From Phyllostachys edulis (taxonomy: Eukaryota; Streptophyta; Magnoliopsida; Poales; Poaceae), in contig CM070563.1 in NCBI GenBank assembly GCA_036346405.1, positions 29,708,816 to 29,772,815 on the forward strand: DNA of 64,000 nucleotides. Direction: 5' to 3'. Under the pieces are notes generated by a model that made no database searches, had not been told where the DNA came from, and saw nothing but the letters and a program-made list of their open reading frames with translations. Below, piece after piece: positions 50,484-61,290 of the stretch. The position numbers and the translations under genes were made by a program. Every line of letters starts with the position of its first letter. The stretch's first letter is position 1.

Positions 50484-50726
50484 TAGAAATAGATTTAGTA
50501 ATGCAAAATAATATCAAAGACAGTTTGTAGATGAAACCGTCTGTGATAGTTGACTATCACAGACGGTTTTGAGTTAATAACCGTCTGTGATATTATGTAT
50601 TACAGACGGTTCGAAAACCGTCTGTGATGACCTCTTATCATTACTAACCCATAAACTCAGACGGCTCACGAAACCATCTGTAATGACATTTTTGAACCGT
50701 CTGTGAAGGTATTTTCTGTAGTAGTG

Positions 50727-53205
50727 GAATATCTCAATTAAGCTACAATAGAAGGAAACGGGATAACTTCAGTGTAGCCCATCCATATGCCCACATGCAA
50801 TCGACTGGGATACCGCGCCCTAGTTCTCCACGATCCTTTAAGTAGTCCTTGTTGAACCATGATGAACTGATGTAGACTTCAACAACTAAACAATATTGTT
50901 TATAGCAAGAGTGAGTACATGGACCACCCAGCAAGTTGTAGCACAAAATACAATTATAGATGCTTGATTATTCCAAAGGATATGACATCAATGGTTATTT
51001 GCTAAAAGCAACGGTTGCAGTTGAATATGAATAATAGATTGAAAATATAATTGAAAACAAATAGTAATAATAATTTAACAAGTATTTCCGCAGAGCTCAC
51101 TTAGTCTAAACCAATTCTTTCACACAGTTGTATAAGTTGATTCACGCAGGTGTCCCTCCTAGTTTGTTTTTGTAAAGTCTAACCCTCGTGTGAAATCCCC
51201 GAGCATGTTCATGATCGCAGATGCGGTTATTCGAATAGATTAGTAACACTCTACAAAGGTTGTACACTTTACCAACAAGATGCAATCAACTTGTGTGGAG
51301 AAGATCACAACAAAGCCTTTCCAAAACTTCATCTCAACAATTGGCCCCCTTGGTGAGCATAAAGCTGGTAACCAAACTTCACTAAGCTCGTTGGCCCAGG
51401 GCGCACCGTTGGATATGTAAACAGTGAATAGTCCATAAAATGTGGCTCAACTAATGACTCCACATCTCCGCCCATCACTAAGAAAACTTACTGCCTATGA
51501 CAGTCAATGTTGAGACTCCACAAAATAATAAGCTAGGCTTGTCCTATTCCAGTCATGTGATCGTACTGTATAGCTCAGTGCAATGGCGCACAAAGTTAAG
51601 TCATTAATTCGTCGAGGGCAAGACTACCAATTTACTAATCTATTCACAAAGATTCCAACCACAAAGCCACAACTTCACTTAGTACTTCTACTCGCCCCAA
51701 TCTAAACACTTTCTCACCCAGTTAATTAAAGCGTAACACATGCTTTCACTGAGTGACAACACATGTCATACCAATTATCACAAAGATATTCCATAATCAC
51801 TTAGTCATGAATAAATTTGCCATTAAAATGATACTAATATCTCTTGTATGGCTAGGCAAACTAATCGTGTCAGAACCAACCCACGTTGGTGATATGATAA
51901 TACCAACTACTAATTAACCAAGCTAGGGTGACAAATGATCATGGCAATACAATAAATAAGGTGGGCATAATCAATAGGTTGCATAGCTAATCCCAAAGAA
52001 GTAAAGCATTTGATAATTGAATTAGCATCCAATAATTTTGTAGAACTGGGTGCAATATGATGGAAGCACAACTTTGCTTGATATAGTAATGCTGCTATTC
52101 TTTATCTTCGATATTTGACTTCTTTGACCTTCAGCTCCTTACAGCAATTCCAAAATATCAATGTCCAACGAGAAATAAAGCGCAAAACAAACAAAATTCA
52201 AAAAGACAAATAAAATAATCTCAAAATTGGAAATGAATGGTACGAAAAGGTAGGGCTTCATTTAATATGAATTTAGAAACTTGAATGGGTTCAATCGGAG
52301 TTCGTATGAGGAAGAACGAGCTCTAAGAAGTTTGAACGGGAAGGAAAATCAAGAAAAAGAAAAGGGAGAGAGAATATGTGTCATTGACAGGTGGGGCGGG
52401 GGATATTCTTGGAATATTTATTTTATCAAATTTGGGAAAAGTCAAGGTGATGACATGTGGGCCCACTAGAATTTATTCATTTTCGGAAGAAAAGGAAATT
52501 CGGGAAAAAGGTTTAGAGGATGACAAGTGAGCTAGAGTGGGCCACTGGTCCATAAACCAGGTCCAAAGACTAGGTTTATTGTTCCCGGTGAATCGGTTTC
52601 ATGAAATAGTGTACTAACACGATGGGTCCATAGATAAGTGGCTTGGTCCACACTGGGCTTACTAAGACACGCGGGATTTTCCCATATAGATATAAAACAT
52701 TTTGACAACAAATAGTTTAAATTTGTGTCTAGAAATTATAACATTACTGAGATAATATCCAAATTGGATCTCTTTTGTTGGGCTAGTTGTGTAAGAGGGA
52801 CGACCTTGCAAGCACTAATTAAGACTTTTCCAAAATCGATCTATAGCACAGGTCGCTTTTTGCACTACCTAAGACTTTTCCAAAGTCGATCTGTAGCACA
52901 GGTGGCTTTTCGTGAGGATTCCTGCGGATTTCCGGATTCTTGTCAGGCGGATACCCTGTCCATTCGGTCGTGATTGACAACATCTTCGATATGTACTGTG
53001 ACAGTACTAGTAGGGCATACATGAGTGAGAGAGTTTTTGTCATTGAGAATGAGATAAATGCTCTGTGGGCACACGTTTATTAAGACGAGTGCATATATCC
53101 TCTAAGAAAAGACCATTCAAACGGTTCTCTTAATTTGCACCCCCATCTCTACTGGAAAAGAGTTCCTGTGCAGTCGATAGCATTACTGCAACATAAGAAG
53201 TTTAT
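50727..53205 (-). repeat. R tandem array, third unit (part 2)
   Basis: Continues the unit cut by CACTA-6. Without the insertion the unit is about 2.86 kb. Landmarks include GTAATAATAATTTAACAAG, CAATTGGCCCCCTTGG and GATTCCTGCGG. Read on the minus strand it resembles a Gypsy LTR. No protein-coding gene is credible. Confidence 0.85.
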
Positions 53206-56088
53206 AGGACAAAACATTGGATCAAGATCAATGGCCCAAGCCAGCTCGGAGCACTGTTTATTTACTGTAGAAAAATGTTGTAGAACCTGATACGACACCA
53301 ATGAGCGCTACTATGGTTTATGTTCCTAAACAACAATCCAAAGTAATTTATTGGGACAGTAGTGTTTTATGACAAGGAGAGAACACCAGACAGGGGAAGT
53401 GTCGGGACCCAAATATGTAAATCCGGACACTCTATGTATACTGCACTAGTCCAGTATCATGCTAATGCACACAGTGGCAATATCGATAAAATAGCATTCC
53501 ATATACAAAGATAATTAAGAAATAGGCAATTAACAATAATTATTAGAGTAGCGAGCTTAAGGTCAAAACTTACAATTAATGCCTTAGAAGGAAAATATCT
53601 CAATTAAACTACAACGAAAGGAAACGAGATAACTTCAGTGTAGCTCATCCATATGCTCACAGGCAATCGACTGGAATACCGCGCCCTAGTTCTCCACGAT
53701 CCTTCATGTAGTCCTTGTTGACCCACGATGAATTGATGTAGACTTCAACAACTGAACAATATTGTTTATACCAAGAGTGACTAATGGACTACCCAGCAAG
53801 TTGTAGCACAAAATACAATTATAGATGCTTGATTATTCCAAAGGATATGACATCAATGGTTATTTGCTAAAAGCAACGGTTGCAGTTGAATATGAATAAT
53901 AGATTGAAAATATAATTGAAAACAAATAGTAATAATAATTTAACAAGTATTTCCGTAGAGCTCACTTAGTCTAAACCAATTCTTTCACACAACTGTATAA
54001 GTTGATTCACGCAGGTGTCCCTCCTAGTTTGTTTTGTAAAGTCTAACTCTCGTGTGAAATCCCTAAGCATGTTCATGATCGCAGACGCGGTTATTCGAAT
54101 AGATTAGTAACACTCTACGAAGGTTGTACACTTTACCAACAAAATGCAATCAACTTGTATAGAGAAGATCACAACAAAGCCTTTCCGAAACTTCATCTCA
54201 ACAATTGGCCCCCTTGGTGAGCATAAAGCTGGTAACCAAACTTCACTAAGCTCGTTAGCCCAAGGCGCACCGTTGGATATGTAAACAGCGAATAGTCCAT
54301 AAAATGTGGCTCAACTAATGACTCCGCATCTCCACCCATCACTGGGAAAACCTACTGCCTACGGCAGCCAATGTTGAGACTCCACAAAATAATAAGCTAG
54401 GCTTGTCCTATTCCAATCATGTGATCGTACTATATAGCTTAGTGCAATGACGTACAAAGTTAAGTCCTTAATTCGATCAAGGCAAGATTACCAATTTACT
54501 AATCTATCCACAAATCCCAACCACAAAGCCACTATTTCACTTAGTACTTCTACTCGCCCCAATCTAAACATTTTCTCACCCTGTTGATTAAAGTGCAACA
54601 CATGCTTTCATTGAGTGACAACACATGTCATACCAATTATCACAAAGATATTCCATAATCACTTAGTCAGGAATAAATTTGCCAATAAAATGATATCAAT
54701 TTCTCTTGCATGGCTAGGCATACTAATCGTGTTAGAACTAACCCACCCTGCTGATATGGTAATACCAACTACTAATTAACCAAGGTAGGGTGACAAATGA
54801 TCATGGCAATACAATAAATAATAGCTAATCCCAAAGTAGTAAAGCATTTGATAATTGAATTAGCATCCAATAATTTTAATCAAAGTAATTTTGTAAAACT
54901 GGGTGCAATATGATGAAAGCACAACTTTGCTTGATATAGTAATTTTAATGTTCTTTATCTTCGAGATTCGACTTTCTTGACCTTCAGCTCCTTCCGGCGA
55001 TTCCAAAATGTCAACGTCCAATGAGAGAGAAAGCACAAAAATAATTAAAAAAATTCAAAAAGACAAATAAATTAAACTTAGAATTGAAAATGAACGGTAC
55101 TGGAAGGTAGGGCTTGATTTAATATGAATTTAGAAATTTAAATGGGTTCAATCGGAGTTCGTATGAAGAAGAACGAGCTCTTAAAAATTTGAACGGGAAG
55201 GAAAATCAAGAAAAAGAAAAGGGAGAGAGAGAATATGTGTCACTGACAGGTGGGGCGGAGGATATTCTTGGAATATTTATTTTATTGAATTTTGGAAAAT
55301 TTGAGGTGATGCATGTGGACCCACTAGATTTTCTTCATTTTTGGAATAAAAGGAAATTCAGGTAAAAGGTCCAGAGGATGACAAGTGAGCTAGAGTAGGC
55401 CACTGGTCCATAAACTAGGTCCACGAACTAGGGTTATTGTTCTTGGCGAACCGGGTTCACGAAATAGTGTAACACGATGGGTCCATAGATAAATGTCTTC
55501 GTCCATAGTGGACTTACTAAGACCAAGCGGAATTTTCCCGCGTAGATATAAAACATTTTAACAACAAATAATTTAAATTTGTGTCTAGAAATCATAACAT
55601 TACCGAGATAATATCCAAATTGGATATCTTTCGTTGGGCTAGTTGTAAATGGGACAACCGTGCAAGCGCTACCTAAGACTTTTCCAAAATCGATCAGTAG
55701 CACAGGTCGCTTTTCGCACTACCTAAGACTTTTGTTTGCAAAATCGATCTGTAGCACAGGTGGCTTTTCGTGGGGATTCCTGCGGATTTCCGGATTCTTG
55801 TCAGGCGGATTCCCTGTCCATCCATTCGATCGTGATTGACATCTTCGTCGTGTTGGACTGTTCTGCCTTAGCTCTCGATATGTACTGTGACAGTACTAGT
55901 AGGGCATATATGAGTGAGTGTTTTTGTCATTGCGAATGAGATAAATGCTTTGTGGGCACACGTTTATTAAGACTACTGCATATATCCTCTAAGAAAAGAC
56001 CATTCAAACGGTTCTCTCTTCTTTTGCACCCCCATCTCTACTGGGAAAGAGTTCCTGTGCAGTCGGCAGCATTACTTCAACTTAAGAA
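53206..56088 (-). repeat. R tandem array, fourth unit (uninterrupted, ~2.88 kb)
   Basis: Aligns along its whole length with the third unit (41385-41769 plus 50727-53205), with scattered substitutions and small indels, and carries TGTCGGGACCCAAATA at 53399. It is the only unit with no insertion and so serves as the empty-site reference for CACTA-6, Helitron-2, Helitron-3 and the PIF-like element. A short start of a fifth unit (GAAGTTATAGAGCAAAACATT) ends near 56112. Confidence 0.88.
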
Positions 56089-56112
56089 GTTATAGAGCAA
56101 AACATTGGATCA

Positions 56113-58130
56113 AAATCTATATGAACAATCAAGTATCAAAGAAAGAGCATATTGCGTAGATGACATTGTGAGCAAATGCAATTCAAACAGATAGCTGATA
56201 AGGAAAGACCAATAATTCCTGCAAAGTACTTACATGCTTAGAAAGTGAGATGTCAAAAGGAAAACATGAAACTTAGATAATATGCATCAGAAATAGCTTA
56301 CTTTGACTTGACCTATCATCAGCATGCACTTATGTAAGTCGAGTTGTCCCGTTTCACCGAGTGAAGTTCAATTTAACAATTAACATCGGTACGAACTGCA
56401 ATAGTAACTAAATACAGACAATAACACAACAACTGTGTCAGGATTGAGTGACAGTTATACAACATAGCTGATCTAAGATTAACTCATTGATAAAAAAATG
56501 GGCAAATAAATTTCCTAAAAAAAGTAAGCTCACCATGCTTTAATTGGATCTATACCTAGTTCTGAACTTTCGAAACAGAAGCAAGCATTGCTCCATGAGT
56601 AATCAAAATAGCAAATAACAAGTACATCAATTATAACTTCAACGAAAGAAAGGTAAGGAAATGAAAACTGCACATGTATTGCAAAATAGTCCCATCTTCC
56701 AAAGCTAGAATTTCTCTAGAGCATTTTTTTGTCTCCAATGTAATCACCAGACACCCGACGATGATAAAGATCTATATGAAAGCTGTCATTATCAGACAAC
56801 CCATCCACTGGACCACCCCTATCTATAGGTTGAGGAAGAGCATAAATTAGACACATACAAGAAATAAGGCAACAAAGCACATTCACTGGACCAAAAATCA
56901 AACAGTACTCTAGGTTCCTCGCTGCAGCACCACTGCTAGCAGCTGTTTCTCAAGGGGAGAGGTATCAATGTTAATTCTACCAAGCCACAACCATCCAACA
57001 GTGTGTCACTGAGGTTTATATCCTAGCGATGGATTTTCTACAAATTAAGAAAATATGATACACAACTTTGCATAGAGGAATTTTTGACAGAATACTGTAA
57101 AGCAAAGAAATAGTAACGATGCAAGTATTGGATCGAGAAGCTGATTGCTCTATTAAGTATCAACTAAACACACTGCATATACTTGCTAAATATTGTTGCA
57201 CATACTAATTGAAGAGAATAGCAGATCATAATGCAAAGTATAATTCTCATCCCATTGAGGTCGGCAGTAGACCACCAACAGATATATTTATCTAAATTGT
57301 AGATGCGTGAATTTGCAATTGCTTTGCAAATTTCAAATTTTCAGACTCTAGAGGCAACATAGCAATGTGATGGATATTGGCTTCTGTTGCATGGCCTCAC
57401 TGTGCTACTCATATACCTACCTCACATGGTACCAAATGCAAAACATATATTAAAACACAAAGAGTTTGGATGACTTGCCTTTCGCCGTATGAGCTTCTAC
57501 ACAGGTGATAGGTGAAAGTGTAGAGTGCAAACTTAATCTTTCAAGGAGCAAAGGTTTAATCAACCAATGTGGATTCCATTCGTCTTCCACAATCTGCCGA
57601 CTAGAGATCAATCACCTACCCCTGCAATTAAATTATGGGCACATGATGTTAAAATTCGCAACACAACCTTATATTGAGAGTTTGAGACAGTGATTACAGT
57701 TTGACACTACTCACCTGAGACAATGATTTTGGTAGTTTTGTCAAGGGCAATAGAAGTAGCCATCGCATAATTGGCATTCTATATAAGGATTGATGAACAT
57801 AACAATGCATCAAGCTAATCATACGAAGAGTCCTTTTCCTACAACAGCATACCAGACAGCCCCATTTATATGGTTATATGTATATCATGGTAAAAATGAA
57901 GTCATTTCCTCAAATCATATCAGTAATTAACCTCTAATATTAACACGAGAGAGAGAGAAAGAACGATTAGAGGAGATATGCCTTTCAGCGTGGACGTGAG
58001 TGGGGGATCTGGCAAGATGATCTGATGAGCGGATCCTACGTGCCATCGCCATGTGTAGTAGTATTAGCCATTACCGCCACCGAGAGGCGTCGCCTCGACC
58101 CGCACCGTCGATCATCTGCATCGCCTGCCA
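56113..58130 (-). other. Possible spliced-gene pieces, unassigned
   Basis: The minus strand has several exon-like strips with plausible splice signals. They include an ATG at about 58053 reading MAMARRIRSSDHLARSP; a piece near 57780-57717 (NANYAMATSIALDKTTKIIV, then AG|GTGAGT); and one near 56860-56725 (DRGGPVDGLSDNDSFHIDLY). I do not recognise the protein and cannot join the pieces with confidence. They may be part of a real gene, a captured gene fragment or chance. Confidence 0.25.
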
Positions 58131-58207
58131 TTGAAGCGACCCAGAGCTGCATGGCAAGCTGACGCCGAGATCCCAGCACCACCAACAACATTGACGACAT
58201 CAACGCT

Positions 58208-58800
58208 GGGATCACAGTGCCGCGACGACCTCAACATCGGCCCTGTGCCTCTGCTTACGCCTTTGCCTGCGACACCAAGATCTGCAGCTCAAGATTTGAA
58301 ACCGTCGTTGCAGATTCAGATCTGGAAGCTGTCGTCGCCGATCAACCTCGTGGTGGCGGCAACAGGGCGATGAATCAAGTGGCAACACCGGGATCACAAC
58401 ATCGCCAACACCATCAACGACCTCGACGTCAGGATCACAGTGCCGCGACAACCTCAACACCTGCCCTATGCCTCCGCTTGCGCCTTTGCCTACGACGCCG
58501 GAAGCTGCCGCTCGAGATCTGGAACCACCGTCGTAGCTTCAAATCTAGAGGTTGTCGTCGCCGATCAACCTAGTGGCGGCCGCGATGAAGCGACAAATCA
58601 AGCGGCAATGGGATCACAGTACCGTGATGACCTCAACACCAGCCCCGTGCCTCCGCTTGCACCTTCGCTTGTGACACTGGGAGCCGCTGTTGGAGATTTG
58701 GAACTACCTTGCCGCTCGAAATCTGGAACTGACGTCGTAGCTTCAGATCTGGAGGTTTTCGTTGCCGATCAACATTGCGGCAGCGGCGGCAGAGTGATGA
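58208..58800. repeat. GC-rich minisatellite, three units of about 180-225 bp
   Basis: Units start GGATCACAGT.CCG.GA at 58208, 58432 and 58613 and share CTCAACA, CCTCCGCTTGC, AGATCTGGAA and GTCGCCGATCAACCT. Open frames exist on both strands through it, but their sequence is only the repeat translated and I do not call a gene. Confidence 0.75.
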
Positions 58801-58916
58801 ATCAAGCGGCAGTGGCAAAGACTCGGGGAGCTCCGGTGCCCCTAGTGGTGCGGGGACTGGATGGAGAAAGAGAGGGAGAGTAGTTGGGGAGAGAGGACAT
58901 AGAGGCAGAAGTGTCC

Positions 58917-61290
58917 AAATGGGCCGCCTGACCCGGCATGGCATGGTCCGGCTAGGCACGACGCATTTAGGCATGACCCGTTTTGGCACGTGTACTATTC
59001 GTGGCTGGTGGCCGCCCACTGGGCGCGCCACCTGCATGACTCAGTGAGGCATTTGTGCCAGCCAACCCGAGTCTGCTTATTCTCGGGCCGATGTGGCTAG
59101 TTTGGCCCGTTTGGCCCATAAGAACAAAAAAATCAAAAAAAATCCAGAAAAAAATAGAAAAATGTGTAGAATTCAGAAGTAGACATGAAAATTAAAAAAA
59201 AAATGAGACAATCATATTGAAAATGTAATAAAGAGCTTTATTGATGTCCAACTGGCTGCCTCGTTAAAACATTCGCCAAGTAAAAACTCAAAATGAGAAA
59301 ACCTTGGCAAAGGAAAAAGAGTACAGCCTATAGCTCTACAATTCTACATACATGATACATCTTTGTTCTATGTGTCGGTGTCATTGTCTAAGTACAGATT
59401 TTCGAAAACCTCCGACAACTCTGGATTTTCCACAGAGTGTTGTGTTCGTGAATCAGCTTGTTCCCAATCCTTCATATTTAGAAGGATCTCTACCATCTCA
59501 CTTGTGAGACTTGTTCTTCTCTCCTCCGATATCCTTCCAGAAAGACTGAAAGCAGACTCGGAGGAAACCAGAGATAGAGCAGTTAACACATCACGCAAGT
59601 ATGGATAGTACGGGATATGTTAACTTATGGGCTTGCCACCATTGCAAGATGTCGAAGCTTTCTGAGTTGAAATCCACCGTATTGCTGTCCAGATAGGTGG
59701 ATAGTTCTCCACTCCTTGTGGGTCTTGGCTCAGCAGGCGTTGGTGTAGAAGAAGAAGAAGAACCCTTGGACCTGGACCTGGAGGAAGAGGCACCGAAAAT
59801 CACGCCCCACATATTTGTCTTCCCACTTGAGGTTGGGGCTACTGGAGGTCATTGCGAATGGACTCCCCGAAACTTATTTTCATACCTTTGGTAAACCTCG
59901 TATAACCAAGAACGAACTTCTACAAAATAGTTAGTATAGTCTAGCCCCGTAGCATCACTAAGAAGATCAAGTATAGCACCAAATGCATCAATTTTAGCCC
60001 TAGGATCTAAAATAAATGCAAATGCATATAGGTAAGGGATTTCTCGCCAATATTTAAGGTATTTAGATTTCATGGAAACAACAGCATCGCGTAAAACTAT
60101 GTCATTTTCAAACATTTTCAAATGAGTAGCAATCCGTAAAATAGTATGCACAATGATAGGAGATGTTGATAGTAGACAATGGACAAATTAACAAATTGCC
60201 TCATAAAAATTTCTAAAAATACAAGACTTTCTCAAAGAACGAACCAATGTTGCTCAGTTAATAGCATAGTAACGTCATTGCTAGGATAGTGCGTTTGAAT
60301 AAATACCGAAAAAATGCTCTTGTATGGTAAAAGATTCTTAAGCATGAGGTAAGTAGAGTTCCACCTTACCTCCATGTCCAAACCAAACTTTCTTGGATGT
60401 ACACCCATCGCCCTGTAGAAGTTCTTATATTGTGCTATTCTTACGTTAGAATTATTCAAGAAAGAAATCGCATCGTGAAAAGCTTTAATATATGGACTCA
60501 ACCTCTTCAAACCACATTTGACTACAAGGTTGATAATATGACAAGCACATCGTTGATGTAGCAGGAAGGAATCGGCATATGTACTCAACACTGGAGTAAG
60601 AATGTCCATGGCCCTAGAGTTTGAAGCGGCGTTGTCTAAAGTAATTGTGAATATTTTGTCTATAAGACCAAAGTCTTCCACGACTTTGATAATATAGTTC
60701 ACAATAATCTCCCCCATGTGTGCTACATCAATTAATTTCAAACCTATAATCCTTTTCTCCATTACCCAGTCGTCATTAATATAATGCGCAACTACACTAA
60801 CGTAATCCTCCCTAGCCTGACCACTCCATATGTCCGAGGTTAGGGCCACCGAAAATGTGCACGTACTAAATAGTTCCTTTATTTTATTACGACGTTCATT
60901 ATAGTATTCACTAGATCCCTAGTTGTTGTCTGTCTAGAAACGGAAGTAAATCTAGGATTATGCACAGTCCTAATGTAATTTTGGAAAGAAGCAGACTCGC
61001 CAAAGCCTAACGGTAAATCCTTAGAAGTAATTAAATGACAAAGACATTGGCGAGCTATCTGAGGATCGTAGTCCCAGTTAGATACCGTACCGTCGGGGTT
61101 GTATTGCAGCCGCATCTGCCTCATCGCTAATCCTTGCTTGGTTCGACACCTTGTAGCATGTCTAATCATGTGTCCCGTTCCACCTGTAGACTTTGCAGAC
61201 AATTCATAGCGACAAATTTTACAAATAGCATATGGTACCTTATTTCCCGTTGTGTCTTGCCTGGTTGTCCTGTCGAAATTCTCCCACACT
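58917..61290 (-). mobile_element. hAT element, decayed, split by CACTA-7
   Basis: Defined by the hAT transposase remnant at 59368-61290. The left boundary near 58917 is approximate: a GC-rich strip with repeated GGCACG/GGCATG and CCCGTTTGGCCC lies at 58917-59120, typical of hAT ends. The other end lies beyond CACTA-7 and is not seen. No 8-bp duplication can be tested. Confidence 0.6.
59368..61290 (-). pseudogene. hAT transposase (BED zinc finger, RICESLEEPER-like), decayed
   Basis: Reading down the minus strand: a BED zinc finger (VWENFDRTT; CKIC; HMIRHATRC), the catalytic region (ALTSDIWSGQ, TLDNAASNS, HQRCACHIINLVVK, VRWNSTYLML), the LDPRAK segment, a Ser-rich linker, and the hAT dimerisation domain (SSESAFSLSGR, RRTSLTSEMVE, KDWEQAD). 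This is the Ac/Tam3-type transposase family that includes domesticated RICESLEEPER proteins. Frame changes near 60878, 60230-60155, about 59840 and 59595 break it. CACTA-7 interrupts it just before the BED domain, so the start codon is outside the window. Confidence 0.9.

Larger units (their letters stand above)
41770..50726 (+). mobile_element. CACTA-6, full-length En/Spm-type element with decayed genes
   Basis: Begins CACTACTACAAAAATAC and ends TTTTCTGTAGTAGTG, with GAA on both sides (41767-41769 and 50727-50729). The next R unit shows the empty site (AAGGAAAATATCTC, 53588-53601). Length is 8957 bp. Order: 5' subterminal CACAGACGGTT repeats, a GC-rich leader, a TNP2 gene (42780-45961), a 3' UTR with AATAAA, a second tract of subterminal-type repeats (46180-46475), a second TATA box and leader, a TNP1/Ulp1-like gene (47272-50225), the same 3' UTR again, and the 3' subterminal repeats. 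Both genes contain stops, so it is no longer autonomous, but its ends look usable in trans. Confidence 0.95.

Noticed and set aside
41770..50726. CACTA-6 as a currently autonomous element
   Set aside because: Both genes have several in-frame stops and frame changes.
58131..58883. Overlapping ORFs of 80-147 codons in the GC-rich minisatellite
   Set aside because: They translate the repeat unit in shifting frames; no recognisable protein.
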